Part shown: positions 55,373 to 64,000 of the stretch, piece by piece | How the letters are laid out: the number at the start of each line of letters is the position of its first letter | How positions within the stretch are numbered: position 1 is the stretch's first letter | Assembly (NCBI RefSeq): GCF_002723955.1 | Contig: NZ_BEWN01000005.1 | Coordinates: forward strand, 186,001-250,000 | Direction of reading: 5' to 3' | Length of the DNA: 64,000 nt | DNA from: Gluconobacter frateurii | GTDB lineage: Bacteria; Pseudomonadota; Alphaproteobacteria; Acetobacterales; Acetobacteraceae | Made by a program: the position numbers and the translations under genes | The notes under the pieces: generated by a model | Told to the model about the DNA's origin: nothing | The model's input: the letters and a program-made list of their open reading frames with translations, nothing else | Database searches by the model: none

Positions 55373-56305
55373 ATGAAAACGACGTTTCTGTCATCGGGCA
55401 TGTTTCTGTCCTTTGTCGGCTTTGCGCTCTTCTCAATCAGCGATGCCTGCTCCAAAGGTCTGGCAGGCCAGCTCGATCCTTTTGAAGTGGCTTTTTCGGG
55501 GGGCGTACTGGGGTTTTTGATCCTGCCCTTCATCCGACGGTCCCACGAACCCTACTCGGATATTTTTGCAACTGACCGCCCCTCCATGTGGCTGTTGCGC
55601 GCTGTTTCCACCTTTGTTTCGACGGCCGCCAGCGTCATGGCTTTCATGCTTCTGCCCATGCCAGAAGCTTTGGCGCTCATGTTTCTGATGCCATTCTTCG
55701 TCACCCTGATTTCTGTCGGGCTTCTCAAAGAAAAGGTCTCGGGCTGGACGTGGCTTTCCGTAGTCGTCGGATTTCTGGGGGTTTTGATTGTCCTGCGCCC
55801 CGGTGCCCGGGCATTTCATTTCGGGCACTTGTGCGCCGTTATTGCGGCGGCGGCAAACGCCACCAGCGTCATTGCTTATCGACTGGCAGGCAACAATAGC
55901 GCCCGACTGTCTTTATTCGGATCAAGCCTGTTTGGTCCCCTGACCGGCGACGGGCTTCTGATGCTGATGCACGCCAGTTGGCCACATGGTGCTGCGACCT
56001 GGGCCCTTCTGTTTGGATACGGTTTTCTGGCAGCTCTCGGGCAGCTTTTCATGATGATGGCGACGGCCCTCGCTCCCGCCAATCGCGTTGCCCTACCTCA
56101 ATACAGCCAGATGCTCTGGGCCGTAGCGTTCAGCTACCTGCTTTTCCATCAACCGCTAGATACTTGGACGTTTGTTGGGATCGTTGTCGTCACACTCTCA
56201 GGAATGCTGCACTGGATCCGACAGAAACTCAGATACGAACGGATGGCTCTGGAAGAGCATTGGCACCGCCATCACACCCTCGAGCAACAACCGGCGAAAC
56301 CATAA
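55373..56305 (+). CDS. DMT-superfamily (EamA) transporter
   Basis: 310 residues, about ten membrane helices in two EamA repeats: SFVGFALFSISDACSKGLAG in the first helix, MAFMLLPMPEALALMFLMPF, SGWTWLSVVVGFLGVLIVLR, then in the second half FGYGFLAALGQLFMMMATAL and LPQYSQMLWAVAFSYLLFHQ. A basic tail of about 35 residues follows the last helix. Related proteins export amino acids or other small metabolites; substrate not known. Confidence 0.85.
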   Translation: MKTTFLSSGMFLSFVGFALFSISDACSKGLAGQLDPFEVAFSGGVLGFLILPFIRRSHEPYSDIFATDRPSMWLLRAVSTFVSTAASVMAFMLLPMPEALALMFLMPFFVTLISVGLLKEKVSGWTWLSVVVGFLGVLIVLRPGARAFHFGHLCAVIAAAANATSVIAYRLAGNNSARLSLFGSSLFGPLTGDGLLMLMHASWPHGAATWALLFGYGFLAALGQLFMMMATALAPANRVALPQYSQMLWAVAFSYLLFHQPLDTWTFVGIVVVTLSGMLHWIRQKLRYERMALEEHWHRHHTLEQQPAKP

Positions 56306-56336
56306 AAACCATGAGCAGTAACAGGAAATAAGGCGA

Positions 56337-56588
56337 CTACTCATCACTCCAGCGCCATTTCCATCCTCCCTCAGTTTTCACGGAACATATCCAGAGCAAT
56401 CCGATGACAGTCGCCAGATCCACAAAGACGGATAGAACCATAATCGGAACGCTCTTGGCCCCCATCATGAACAAATTCGTCAGACTGATAATTCCGATGG
56501 ACGCCATGACTGTGACACGTCCTTCCCAGGTAATAGGCCGCCCGGCACCATAGCCATATCGCTTTGCTGCGAACCACGGTCTTTCCAT
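56337..56588 (-). CDS. Small two-helix membrane protein
   Basis: 83 residues (MERPWFAAKRYGYGAGRPIT). Basic/aromatic N-terminus, then two hydrophobic stretches, about residues 27-44 (VMASIGIISLTNLFMMGA) and 47-68 (VPIMVLSVFVDLATVIGLLW), and a tryptophan-rich end (KTEGGWKWRWSDE). No recognised domain with a name, but FAAKRYGYGAGRPITWEGR resembles small conserved proteins of acetic acid bacteria. It converges with the DMT gene. Confidence 0.65.
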   Translation of the reverse strand: MERPWFAAKRYGYGAGRPITWEGRVTVMASIGIISLTNLFMMGAKSVPIMVLSVFVDLATVIGLLWICSVKTEGGWKWRWSDE

Positions 56589-56982
56589 GACAGGGTTCCC
56601 TCTTCAAAACTCCTGCATAGAAAATTGCGATACCGAAACGAAGCTGGTCAAAACAAATCCGTCCTGCCAGAGATTCTGTAACCAGGCATCATTCAGGAAC
56701 AGGTCACCAATAGGGCTTTGATAAAAGATTTTCGTCGAGACTTCGCAATGATATCCATACGCCACCACCTCAAAAAGAATACTTCAAGATACCTCGAAGA
56801 TAGTCTGTGCCGATCCAAAAGCTCGTTCGTAACCTGTCCATCTCACTCTCAATGTCTACCGGATTAGCAGAGTACCCAAGCACTCAGGCTCTTCTTGTTT
56901 CTCCCACCGTTCTGAAGCTTACAGTTCATGTACCTTTGTCGTGATGACAGAGTGAGAATGAGAGATTGCACAATAGAGGTCG
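56589..56982. other. Gene-free stretch beside the integrase-like fragment
   Basis: About 390 bases with no convincing reading frame on either strand and mixed base composition. It may be the decayed rest of an inserted element at tRNA-His, since an integrase-like fragment lies at its right. No copy of the tRNA 3' end was found in it by eye. Confidence 0.4.
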
Positions 56983-57276
56983 CTAAAGGTTGCCGATCAA
57001 TAGAAGCATCAGTGGACCATTCAGTATCCACCCCGAGACCAGCAGCTCCATATCAGCGCCCTGAAGGACCTTAGTAGATTGCAAATTGCTGAAATGGCCG
57101 CGTTTCAACACCTCAGGTGTCCGCACGATGTCTCTGCGGCGTCCTGTCGTGGATCCTGTGGGCCTACCAACATCAAACCAACGGTCTTTGGGAATGATGA
57201 AGCAAACGCAATATGTGCGTCCACGAAGGGTCAAATGGCGCATGGTCAGAAGCCCTTGGAATGATCCAAAAGGCAT
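56983..57276 (-). pseudogene. Degenerate N-terminal fragment of a tyrosine-type integrase (candidate)
   Basis: 97 codons open on the minus strand. Internal residues MRHLTLRGRTYCVCFIIPKD followed by RRRDIVRTPEVLKRGHFSNL resemble the N-terminal arm-binding segment (DUF6538-like) of phage or island integrases, which typically read R-x-L-x-x-R-G-x-x-Y-x-x-x-x-x-I-P. The rest (from about residue 60) does not fit and no catalytic Arg/His/Tyr part is present. It is 83 bases from the 3' end of tRNA-His, the usual place of an integrase. A remnant is likely; a chance resemblance is possible. Confidence 0.45.
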
Positions 57277-57358
57277 GACGCTCGACCCATGACGCAGCGT
57301 TAGAACCCAGAAGAGTTCCCGAGAGCTAACTCATTGATTTTATTCTGGAGAAGATTGC

Positions 57359-57435
57359 TGGGGCGAATGACGGGGATCGAACCCGCGACAACCGGTACCA
57401 CAAACCGGCGCTCTACCGACTGAGCTACATCCGCC
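57359..57435 (-). tRNA. tRNA-His(GUG)
   Basis: Minus strand, 77 nt including the extra G at position -1. Acceptor GCGGATG pairs with CATTCGC (one G-U), discriminator C73 pairs with G-1, and CCA is encoded (57361-57359). D arm GCTC/GAGC, anticodon stem CCGGT/ACCGG with GTG in the loop, T arm CGGGG-type stem around TTCGATC. The G-1/C73 pair is the histidine identity mark. Confidence 0.96.
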
Positions 57436-57512
57436 ACACAGCGATGCGTTCTTTAGAGAAAGCCGAAGCAGGCGTCCAGCCCTTTCTGGAACTTTTCTAC
57501 AAATTTTTCAGT

Positions 57513-58376
57513 TCAGATGACGGGTACACCACCCGTGACAGCAATATTCGCGCCTGAGACATAACTTGCCTCATTGCTTGCCAGAAAAACATAGGCCGCT
57601 GCAAGTTCCGCGGGCTGACCGGGACGCTTCATCGGGCCATCCGCACCAAAATTCCGGACATGCTCACCGTCCATTGTTGCCGGGATCAGGGGCGTCCAGA
57701 TCGGGCCCGGTGCAACCGTGTTGGACCTGATGCCCTTTTCGGCCAGCAATTCTGCCAGACCGCCACTGAAATTCAGAATGGCACTTTTCGTCGCCGAATA
57801 GGCAAGAAGTTTCGGCTTTGGCCGATCAGCATTAACCGAGACAGTGTGGATTAGAGCTCCACCTTCAGGCATATGCGGCACAACAAGGCGAGACAGCCGA
57901 AAAACGGCACCTGAGTTGGTATCGAACGTCAGATCCCATTCATCTTCGCTAACCTCCTCCAAAGAGTTTCGCTCGATCTGAAACGCTGCGTTATTCACCA
58001 GAACATTGACCTTTCCGAACTCCGCAACGGTTTTATCGACGATTTCCTTGCAGACGAACCGTTCCTTGATGTCACCGGGTAGAAGAAGAGCCTTACGGCC
58101 AGCCCTCTCAACCCAGGATGCCGTTTCGCGGGCGTCGTCCGTTTCCTCTGGCAGAAATGACAGCGCAACGTCCGCACCTTCACGCGCAAACGCAATCGCT
58201 ACAGCACGACCAATACCGGAGTCACCACCTGTAATAATCGCCACTTTCCCGCGCAGCTTTCCACTACCAACGTAGCTCTGTTCTCCATGGTCCGGCTTGG
58301 GCGTCATCTGGGACGTTTGCCCGGGAATGCGGTCCTGCAAAGGGGTGTCGAACGGGGGTTTGGGATAGTTACTCAT
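57513..58376 (-). CDS. SDR-family oxidoreductase (YghA-like)
   Basis: 287 residues from ATG 58376 (MSNYPKPPFDTPLQDRIPGQ). The 45-residue N-terminal extension with MTPKPDHGEQSYVGSGKL is typical of YghA/YhdF-type SDRs. Cofactor loop VAIITGGDSGIGRAVAIAFA (TGxxxGIG), VNVLVNNAAFQIE, catalytic Tyr/Lys in AYSATKSAILNFSGGLAELL, and NTVAPGPIWTPLIPATM. In this group NADPH-dependent aldehyde or ketone reduction is usual; substrate unknown. An ATG at 58388 would add 4 residues. Confidence 0.9.
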   Translation of the reverse strand: MSNYPKPPFDTPLQDRIPGQTSQMTPKPDHGEQSYVGSGKLRGKVAIITGGDSGIGRAVAIAFAREGADVALSFLPEETDDARETASWVERAGRKALLLPGDIKERFVCKEIVDKTVAEFGKVNVLVNNAAFQIERNSLEEVSEDEWDLTFDTNSGAVFRLSRLVVPHMPEGGALIHTVSVNADRPKPKLLAYSATKSAILNFSGGLAELLAEKGIRSNTVAPGPIWTPLIPATMDGEHVRNFGADGPMKRPGQPAELAAAYVFLASNEASYVSGANIAVTGGVPVI

Positions 58377-58564
58377 GGAACACTCCATATATGATCAGTA
58401 AGACGCCAACGTCCTGACCGCTCGGAGTGTTCAATCCTCTTCTGGCATCTTTTGGCAGAAACGCTTCATTCAGAAAGCAAGTCGCGTTACACTGCATGTC
58501 TCATTGCCGCGCCGGGCCCGAATACGTCGCAACCCTTTTGACCCTGCACCCTTGAAGGACTGAC

Positions 58565-60019
58565 ATGACACCCGCTCTCTACCGCCACCAGTGGGGCCAG
58601 AACCCGCTGCGTGAGGTTCTGGCCGGCATGGTCGGCACGTTTGCCCTCATTCCAGAAGTTATTGCCTTTTCCTATATTGCCGGGGTTTCTCCGGCTGTTT
58701 CCCTGTTCGCCTCTTTCGTGATTTCAGTGTCGATCGCGATCTTCGGGGGCAGACCGGGCATGATTTCGGGAGCCGCGGGTTCGGTCGCTCTGGTCGCGGC
58801 CCCTCTGGTGCATGCCCACGGCCTTCAGGCCATGATCCTCGCAACCCTGATCGCCGGCGCCCTGCAAATTGTCTTTGGCCTGCTACGGCTACAGGCCGTC
58901 ATGCGCTTCGTCTCGGCAGAAGTGCGGACCGGGTTCGTCAACGCGCTGGCCATCATGATTTTCTCTGCTCAGGTGCCGCAGATGCTTGGAGTGGGCTGGG
59001 AAACATACGCCCTGATCGCTCTGGGCCTGGTTGTTATTTATCTGCTCCCGAAAATCTCGGATGCCATTCCCTCCCCCCTGATCTGTATCGTCCTGCTGAC
59101 GGCCATCACGATGATACATCCGATGCCTGTTCACACCGTGTCGGATCTCGGGGAATTGCCAACCGGCCTCCCTCACCTGACATTCCCTCATGTCAGCTTC
59201 GACTGGGCGACGCTTTCAGTCGTTCTTCCGTATGCCGTCGCCATGGCAGCGGTCGGGTTGCTTGAGTCCATGATGACCGCTTCTGTCGTCGATGATCTGA
59301 CAGATACGCATGGCAACCAGCGTATGGAATGCACGGGTCTCGGCATTTCCAATATTCTCGTTGGTGCTTTTGGCGGCATCGCAGGCTGCGGCATGATTGG
59401 CCAGACGGTTGGCAATCTGCGCTATGGTGGTCGCGGGCGTCTTTCGACCTTCACTGCCGGCGCGTTCCTGCTGGCCCTGATGGTTCTGCTGCATCGCTGG
59501 GTCGGTCAGGTGCCCATGGCAGCCCTTGTTGCCATCATGATCATGGTGTCCATCAGCACGTTCTCGTGGAACAGCCTGCGTGACATGGTTCGTCAGCCGA
59601 AACTCTCGACCCTGATCATGCTGGTGACAGTCATTGTTGTCGTCCTGACTCATGACCTCGCGGCTGGCGTTCTGGCTGGTGTTCTGCTGTCAGGCGTGTT
59701 CTTCGCCTGGAGAGCCGCAGGACTTCTGACGGTCAGCAGTCATCGTGAAGGATCCGCCGAAACCTATACGGTTACGGGCCAGGTTTTCTTCGCATCAGCA
59801 GATGGCCTGTACGATGCAATTGATTATCTGACGGATGCGGAGACTGTTATCCTCGATCTGACACATGCCCGTTTCTGGGATGTCACGTCCGTGCAGGTTC
59901 TCGAAAAGACGTTGGAGAAGCTGCGAGGCCATGGTCGAACTGTGGAAGTTATTGGCTTGAAGCAGGACCAGCACAGCATCATTGCCTCCCAGTCAGACAA
60001 CGCCCTGCTCGCAATGTAA
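58565..60019 (+). CDS. SulP-family anion transporter with STAS domain
   Basis: 484 residues. Residues about 15-390 form the membrane part: REVLAGMVGTFALIPEVIAF, GVSPAVSLFASFVISVSIAI, GRPGMISGAAGSVALVAAPL, GGIAGCGMIGQTVGNLRYGG. A compact STAS domain follows (YTVTGQVFFASADGLYDAID, VILDLTHARFWDVTSVQVLE). SulP carriers move sulfate, bicarbonate or dicarboxylates. The first helix is short compared with classic sulfate permeases, as in the YchM/BicA-like branch. Substrate unknown. Confidence 0.9.
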   Translation: MTPALYRHQWGQNPLREVLAGMVGTFALIPEVIAFSYIAGVSPAVSLFASFVISVSIAIFGGRPGMISGAAGSVALVAAPLVHAHGLQAMILATLIAGALQIVFGLLRLQAVMRFVSAEVRTGFVNALAIMIFSAQVPQMLGVGWETYALIALGLVVIYLLPKISDAIPSPLICIVLLTAITMIHPMPVHTVSDLGELPTGLPHLTFPHVSFDWATLSVVLPYAVAMAAVGLLESMMTASVVDDLTDTHGNQRMECTGLGISNILVGAFGGIAGCGMIGQTVGNLRYGGRGRLSTFTAGAFLLALMVLLHRWVGQVPMAALVAIMIMVSISTFSWNSLRDMVRQPKLSTLIMLVTVIVVVLTHDLAAGVLAGVLLSGVFFAWRAAGLLTVSSHREGSAETYTVTGQVFFASADGLYDAIDYLTDAETVILDLTHARFWDVTSVQVLEKTLEKLRGHGRTVEVIGLKQDQHSIIASQSDNALLAM

Positions 60020-60102
60020 TCCTGCTGACAGGACCCATCGCATCTAAAGCGGAAGCGGGGTAAAATATTAACCCCGCGACCGTCAGAGGAAATCACTTCC
60101 GG

Positions 60103-60732
60103 ATGCTACGCTTTCTGAGTGCCTGCCTTCTGCCCGGCTGTCTGCTTGTCGCAGGACTGCTTCCTTCCGCAACAGCACGCCCGAGTGCATCGGTTTCTCC
60201 GACTGATGCTGCCGCCCCCCTGCCCGCTGCCGCTCAGGCCCTTATCAAACGCTATAAAATGCAGCGCGTACCCGTAGAGGGTGGATGGTTTGCACAGTTG
60301 CAGCGGACGGCCGAAACCATTCCGGGGTCAGCTCTTCCTGAGCGCTATGATGGAATTACACATCCCCTCTCGACGGCCATCCTGTTCGTCGAGACGCGGC
60401 GAGATTTCTCCGCTCTTCACAAACTCAAGACAGCAGAAGTCTGGCACTTCTATTCAGGAGATCCCGTTCATCTCCTTCTGCTTCATCCGGACGGCATTGC
60501 AGAAGAAATCGTGCTGGATCGTGACCATCCCGCCTATGTCGTGCCCGAAAATGTCTGGCAGGGTTCAGCTCCGGTTGGGCCGGGCGGCTGGTCGTTTGTG
60601 GGAACAACAATGGCTCCCGGATTTATTCCGGAAGATTTTCATCCTGGCGAACGCAAGGCCCTCAGTCAGCGTTACCCCGCATTCCGCAAACAGATTACTG
60701 CCCTGACCCGTACGAAGGACCAACCTCGATGA
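60103..60732 (+). CDS. Exported cupin protein, DUF985 (cupin_5) type
   Basis: 209 residues. Signal peptide at residues 1-26 (LSACLLPGCLLVAGLLPSAT, then ARP). The mature part is a DUF985 cupin: ALIKRYKMQRVPVEGGWFAQ, STAILFVETRRDFSALHKLK, AEVWHFYSGDPVHLLLLHPD and AYVVPENVWQGSAPVGPGGW, WSFVGTTMAPGFIPEDFHPG. DUF985 proteins are usually cytosolic, so export is uncommon. A 4-base overlap (ATGA) joins it to the next cupin gene. Function unknown, perhaps sugar or metabolite binding. Confidence 0.82.
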   Translation: MLRFLSACLLPGCLLVAGLLPSATARPSASVSPTDAAAPLPAAAQALIKRYKMQRVPVEGGWFAQLQRTAETIPGSALPERYDGITHPLSTAILFVETRRDFSALHKLKTAEVWHFYSGDPVHLLLLHPDGIAEEIVLDRDHPAYVVPENVWQGSAPVGPGGWSFVGTTMAPGFIPEDFHPGERKALSQRYPAFRKQITALTRTKDQPR

Positions 60733-61154
60733 ACATCAGGCCCGGCATTCTAGCGCTCCTGTTTGCACCCAGCCTCGCTGCGGCTCAGGTTGTACACCCC
60801 GCACATGTTCCTGCCATTTACCCTGCCCCGGGAAGCACACTGCAGGAGTTCGTAGGTATCGGCTCCGTCCTGCTTTCTACCCACCAGAGCATTGCCCTGT
60901 TCACTCTGGCACCCGGAACAGCCTACCCTGAAAGCTATAACAGGACATCTGAAGAGATCTATCTCATCCATGCTGGTAAGGGCACTGTCTGGCTGGGCTC
61001 GGACACGTCTTCCGTTCAGGCCGGCGATATCGTCCGCATCAGCCCCCGCCTCAAACACCATATTGCCGCTGCCGCTGATTCAACTCTCAGTTTTTACGCT
61101 ATTTCAGCACCCCCATTTACGGCAAATGACTATATCCAAACCCAAAGCCATTAA
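60729..61154 (+). CDS. Exported small cupin protein
   Basis: 141 residues with a signal peptide (MNIRPGILALLFAPSLAAAQ). One cupin_2 barrel: LFTLAPGTAYPESYNRTSEE (about residues 57-76), IYLIHAGKGTVWLGSDTSSV, AGDIVRISPRLKHHIAAAAD. The motif normally HxH is NRTSEE, with a single later His pair (KHH), so the usual metal site is incomplete. It is translated from the same message as the preceding cupin gene. Role unknown. Confidence 0.8.
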   Translation: MNIRPGILALLFAPSLAAAQVVHPAHVPAIYPAPGSTLQEFVGIGSVLLSTHQSIALFTLAPGTAYPESYNRTSEEIYLIHAGKGTVWLGSDTSSVQAGDIVRISPRLKHHIAAAADSTLSFYAISAPPFTANDYIQTQSH

Positions 61155-61360
61155 TTTTCACCGTGGCAAAATAATCAATTTCCTTCAGAAAATTTCATGG
61201 CTCTGATTGTGCCTCAGTATTAAAAACCCTTAGCTGACCGGGCGATAAAACAGGTGAGACGATTGAGCCGTCACCCCGTGCCCAGTTTTCCATACAATCT
61301 TTAATGTTACGGTAATCGAGCCTCCATACTCCGGATGAACGGAAACTGTATTAAAGCCTT

Positions 61361-62527
61361 ATGCAGCTACCCGCCCCTTCATCCGAAGCGCAGCCTTTAC
61401 CGCGCAAGCATACCCGCGATCATCGCGTAGATGCGTTACGGGGAGCTGCATTGCTGATGATGCTGGCAGATCATGTGCCGGATAACCTCATCAACCGCAT
61501 TACGATCCGGAATTTTGGCTTCGCTGACGCTGCCGAAATTTTCGTGCTGCTCGCTGGATATGCGTCTTATCTGGCCTATGGCCGGCTTATTGATCGGGAA
61601 GGCTGGAGCAGCGGCGTTAGACGCATTCTCTCCCGCTGCGCCAAGCTATATATCTATCAAACAGCCATGACGCTTGTCTTTGTCTGGACGGTCCGACACT
61701 GGCGCCACTACGAGCCCGTACCGGAATATATTCTCGAGCCGCAACTGGCTCACGGCTATGGATGGCTCTGGCGCATCCTGACATTTGATGCGCTGCCCAG
61801 CTATCTGAATATTTTGCCGCTCTACATCGTTCTTTTGGCGCTGTTTCCGCTAATTTATGCCGTTCTCAAGAAGAGCGTCTGGCTTCTGCTGGGGGTCAGT
61901 GCAGCGATCTGGGCCGTCGCGAATATTGATCCGCGCATTACCATTCCAAACTGGCTGGATCCGAATGGTTGGTATCTCAATCCGTTTGGCTGGCAGTTTC
62001 TCTATATTCTGGGCATTTTGGGTGCAGTCTGGGCCTCACGCCATCATGGCGACCTTCCCGCACGAACCTGGGCCAGAATGCTTTGCGGCGGCTACCTGAT
62101 CGGCGCATTCATCCTGTGTTTTCCATACGAATACTGGCATCTTGGCGGCCTGAAACTGTTCCCCGCGCCCCCGAACAATGGCAAATCAACCCTCGCCGTC
62201 TGGCGGTTGTTTGACATCATGTCGATCTTTTATCTTGTTCAGTCATCCAGCATGTTGCGGCGCTTTTCCGCAGATCGACTGGGACAGGTTCTGGCTCTTC
62301 TGGGTCGAAACTCGCTGGAAGTGTTCTCGTTCGGGACGGTTCTCGACCTGCTGGGGCGACTGATCCTTGGCAGTTTTGGCACAGGCCTTGGACTTCAGAT
62401 CATCATCAATGTTCTGGGGCTGATTCTGACATTTGTTCTGGCTGTCCCGCTGGACCGCTCCCGCCAGAGAGCGAAAGCGGCCCGAGCCAGTGCAGCTCTT
62501 CAGACGGCGACCGTACGTCCCGGATAA
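61361..62527 (+). CDS. OpgC-family membrane protein (acyltransferase-like)
   Basis: 388 residues with about ten membrane helices. The start RDHRVDALRGAALLMMLADH (residues about 20-39) and FGFADAAEIFVLLAGYASYL match OpgC-type proteins, which succinylate periplasmic glucans in some proteobacteria. WLDPNGWYLNPFGWQFLYIL and LGRNSLEVFSFGTVLDLLGR are also typical. No opgGH genes are near, so the acceptor is unknown. Its last 28 bases overlap the 3' end of hflX, which is convergent. Confidence 0.83.
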   Translation: MQLPAPSSEAQPLPRKHTRDHRVDALRGAALLMMLADHVPDNLINRITIRNFGFADAAEIFVLLAGYASYLAYGRLIDREGWSSGVRRILSRCAKLYIYQTAMTLVFVWTVRHWRHYEPVPEYILEPQLAHGYGWLWRILTFDALPSYLNILPLYIVLLALFPLIYAVLKKSVWLLLGVSAAIWAVANIDPRITIPNWLDPNGWYLNPFGWQFLYILGILGAVWASRHHGDLPARTWARMLCGGYLIGAFILCFPYEYWHLGGLKLFPAPPNNGKSTLAVWRLFDIMSIFYLVQSSSMLRRFSADRLGQVLALLGRNSLEVFSFGTVLDLLGRLILGSFGTGLGLQIIINVLGLILTFVLAVPLDRSRQRAKAARASAALQTATVRPG

Positions 62528-63807
62528 CTGATCTCGAACCGTTCCCGATCCATGGGAAACAGACGCACAGACACATCCATTCCGTTTTCATGGTCCAACC
62601 GTTCCACAACTTCACCATGCTGGTAGAGCCACGCAAGGGCCGCGCCATCCTGAAGTGAAAGCTGGACACGAATATCCAGCATGGCCTGCGTTAGATACTG
62701 GTCCAGTGTCTCGAAAAGATCCGGAATGCCATCGCCGGTGATGGCCGAGATAGCAACCGCATTTTCCCGCTTCGGTACGGCTTCAACGCCACCCATCAGA
62801 TCGGCTTTGTTCAGAACCTCGATCGTTCGCTCCGGCCACTGGGCATCCAGCATGCCATCCCGCACCATGCCGTCGAGAACATTCAGAACGTCTGCCCGCT
62901 GTGCCACGCTGTCCGGATGAGCAATGTCACGTACATGCAGAATAACGTCCGCTTGGGATACTTCTTCAAGCGTCGCCCGGAAGGCAGCAATCAGCTCAGT
63001 CGGCAGGTCACTGATGAAGCCCACCGTATCGGACAGAATGACATTCCGGCCTGAGGGCAGACGAAGGGCACGCATGGTCGGATCAAGCGTCGCAAAAAGC
63101 TGATCCTGAGCATGAACCGAAGCGCCAGTCAGGGCATTGAACAGCGTTGATTTACCCGCATTCGTATAACCTACCAGAGCCACAATCGGGAAAGGAACAC
63201 GCTTGCGGGCATCACGATGCAGGCCACGCGTCCGACGCACCTGCTCCAGCTCTTTCTTGATCTTGCCAATCCGCTCGGCAAGCATCCGGCGATCCGCTTC
63301 CATCTGGGTTTCACCCGGACCACCAAGGAAGCCGAAACCACCGCGCTGCCGCTCAAGATGGGTCCACAGGCGGACAAGACGTGAACGCTGATATTCCAGA
63401 TGTGCCAGTTCAACCTGAAGCACACCTTCCCGCGTCGCCGCACGGGCACCGAAAATATCGAGAATAAGGCCGGTCCGATCCATAACCTTGCAGCCGAGGG
63501 CCTTTTCAAGGTTACGCTGCTGGCCCGGAGAGAGGCGCGCATCAATGATGACAACATCAACCTGATCGAGCTTCACCGCCTCGGCAAGCTGTTCCACCTG
63601 GCCGCTTCCGAGGAGCGTTGCAGGGCGTCTGGCCCGCAGCAGGATTGCGGCCTGACGGACAATGACAAGTCCGATGGAGGCAGCAAGACCAACCGCCTCT
63701 TCCAGTCGGGCATCGGCAGCCCGGATGTCTTCCTGTGGCCCTGTCTTTTCCCATGGAAGAATAACAGCAGCACGGGTGGCAGGCTTCTTGGTATCAAATC
63801 CGCTCAA
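62500..63807 (-). CDS. hflX: HflX ribosome-associated GTPase
   Basis: 435-residue GTPase that splits or rescues stalled ribosomes. HflX N-terminal domain: [60 protein letters not shown], then [41 protein letters not shown] domain: [20 protein letters not shown] (P-loop), [20 protein letters not shown] and EVLNKADL. Start is TTG at 63807, overlapping the hfq stop (TTGA). hfq-hflX is a conserved order. Confidence 0.96.
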   Translation of the reverse strand: MSGFDTKKPATRAAVILPWEKTGPQEDIRAADARLEEAVGLAASIGLVIVRQAAILLRARRPATLLGSGQVEQLAEAVKLDQVDVVIIDARLSPGQQRNLEKALGCKVMDRTGLILDIFGARAATREGVLQVELAHLEYQRSRLVRLWTHLERQRGGFGFLGGPGETQMEADRRMLAERIGKIKKELEQVRRTRGLHRDARKRVPFPIVALVGYTNAGKSTLFNALTGASVHAQDQLFATLDPTMRALRLPSGRNVILSDTVGFISDLPTELIAAFRATLEEVSQADVILHVRDIAHPDSVAQRADVLNVLDGMVRDGMLDAQWPERTIEVLNKADLMGGVEAVPKRENAVAISAITGDGIPDLFETLDQYLTQAMLDIRVQLSLQDGAALAWLYQHGEVVERLDHENGMDVSVRLFPMDRERFEISYPGRTVAV

Positions 63808-64000
63808 AGTTCATTTTCCGTAAAGCGTGGGAGCGCTCCCACCGGCATGATTGTACTGATGGCATGCTTGTAAATGAGCTGAACGTGCCCATCACGGCGC
63901 AGAAGCAGGGTGTGGCTATCAAACTGGGACACAACCCCCTGAAGCTTCACGCCATTGACCAGAAACACCGTAACCGGCGCTTCTGCCTGACGAAGATGCT
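63804..64000 (-). CDS. hfq: RNA chaperone Hfq (5' part outside window)
   Basis: About 65 C-terminal codons; the start lies beyond the right edge. Visible: [20 protein letters not shown] (Sm1), [20 protein letters not shown] and the Sm2 signature [10 protein letters not shown], then a short tail [11 protein letters not shown]. Hfq binds small RNAs and messages. It is co-transcribed with hflX, with which it overlaps by 3 bases. Confidence 0.96.
   Translation of the reverse strand, partial: HLRQAEAPVTVFLVNGVKLQGVVSQFDSHTLLLRRDGHVQLIYKHAISTIMPVGALPRFTENEL

Noticed and set aside
60055-60077. GCGGGGT...ACCCCGC hairpin between the SulP and cupin genes as a terminator
   Set aside because: Only a 7-pair stem with a 9-base AT loop and no T-run; too weak to call.
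1-64000. CRISPR arrays, insertion sequences, prophage, rRNA genes
   Set aside because: No regularly spaced repeats, intact transposase, phage structural genes or rRNA sequence were seen.

Overview
The window looks like a piece of chromosome from an acetic acid bacterium (Alphaproteobacteria, Acetobacteraceae), most likely Gluconobacter or a close relative. Support for this: an edd-eda (Entner-Doudoroff) pair, a secreted/surface protein with a bacterial Hint domain of a type frequent in acetic acid bacteria and Rhodobacterales, FlhF/FlhG next to the flagellar genes (usual in polar flagellates), the alphaproteobacterial gene orders DUF3576-leuS-lptE-holA and aroQ-accB-accC, and a group I intron in the tRNA-Arg(CCU) gene, a site known from Agrobacterium. 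The genus is an inference; no 16S gene is present.

Layout. 1-4.5 kb: minus-strand operon DUF3576 lipoprotein-leuS-lptE-holA (holA cut by the window edge). 4.7-6.8 kb: a large SARP-like regulator. 7.5-7.8 kb: tRNA-Arg(CCU) split by a 234-nt group IC3-like intron. 7.8-12.3 kb: housekeeping and metabolic genes (small membrane protein, AEC transporter, low-Mr phosphatase, 2-hydroxyacid dehydrogenase, nadK, nitrilase-like amidase). 12.4-22.5 kb: minus-strand flagellar block fliK-flgD-fliF-fliG-fliH-fliN-flhA-flhF-flhG. 22.6-27.8 kb: purH with two small partners, then edd-eda. 28.2-30.8 kb: a YfdX-family periplasmic protein and a Hint-domain protein, set in AT-rich spacers.

31.2-35.3 kb is the most interesting part: a 129-residue peptide with a near-canonical class II microcin double-glycine leader, followed by a CvaA/HlyD-type membrane fusion protein and a CvaB-type ABC exporter with an intact C39 leader peptidase. 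Together they look like a complete microcin-type export system in an acetic acid bacterium. A hairpin lies between peptide and exporter genes, and no immunity gene was recognised.

35.3-38.9 kb: aroQ-accB-accC plus a NIPSNAP protein, and a divergent RlpA-like protein. 39-41.7 kb: a BrkB-family membrane protein and an ornithine-decarboxylase-type enzyme with a long leader. 41.8-48.7 kb: molybdenum cofactor region with mop, moaE, a mobA-moaD gene fusion, moaC, moaA, moeA, then xdhC and mocA-like genes on the other strand. 48.7-52.6 kb: manC, ilvE, rplM-rpsI. 52.9-56.6 kb: an exported protein of unknown function, an atypical SDR, a DMT transporter and a small membrane protein. 56.6-57.4 kb: tRNA-His with a degenerate integrase-like fragment at its 3' side. 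57.5-64 kb: SDR oxidoreductase, SulP transporter, two exported cupins, an OpgC-family membrane protein, hflX and the 3' part of hfq.

Many same-strand neighbours overlap by 1 or 4 bases (TAATG, ATGA or TTGA junctions), so much of the window is probably translationally coupled operons. No insertion sequence, CRISPR array or rRNA gene was seen.
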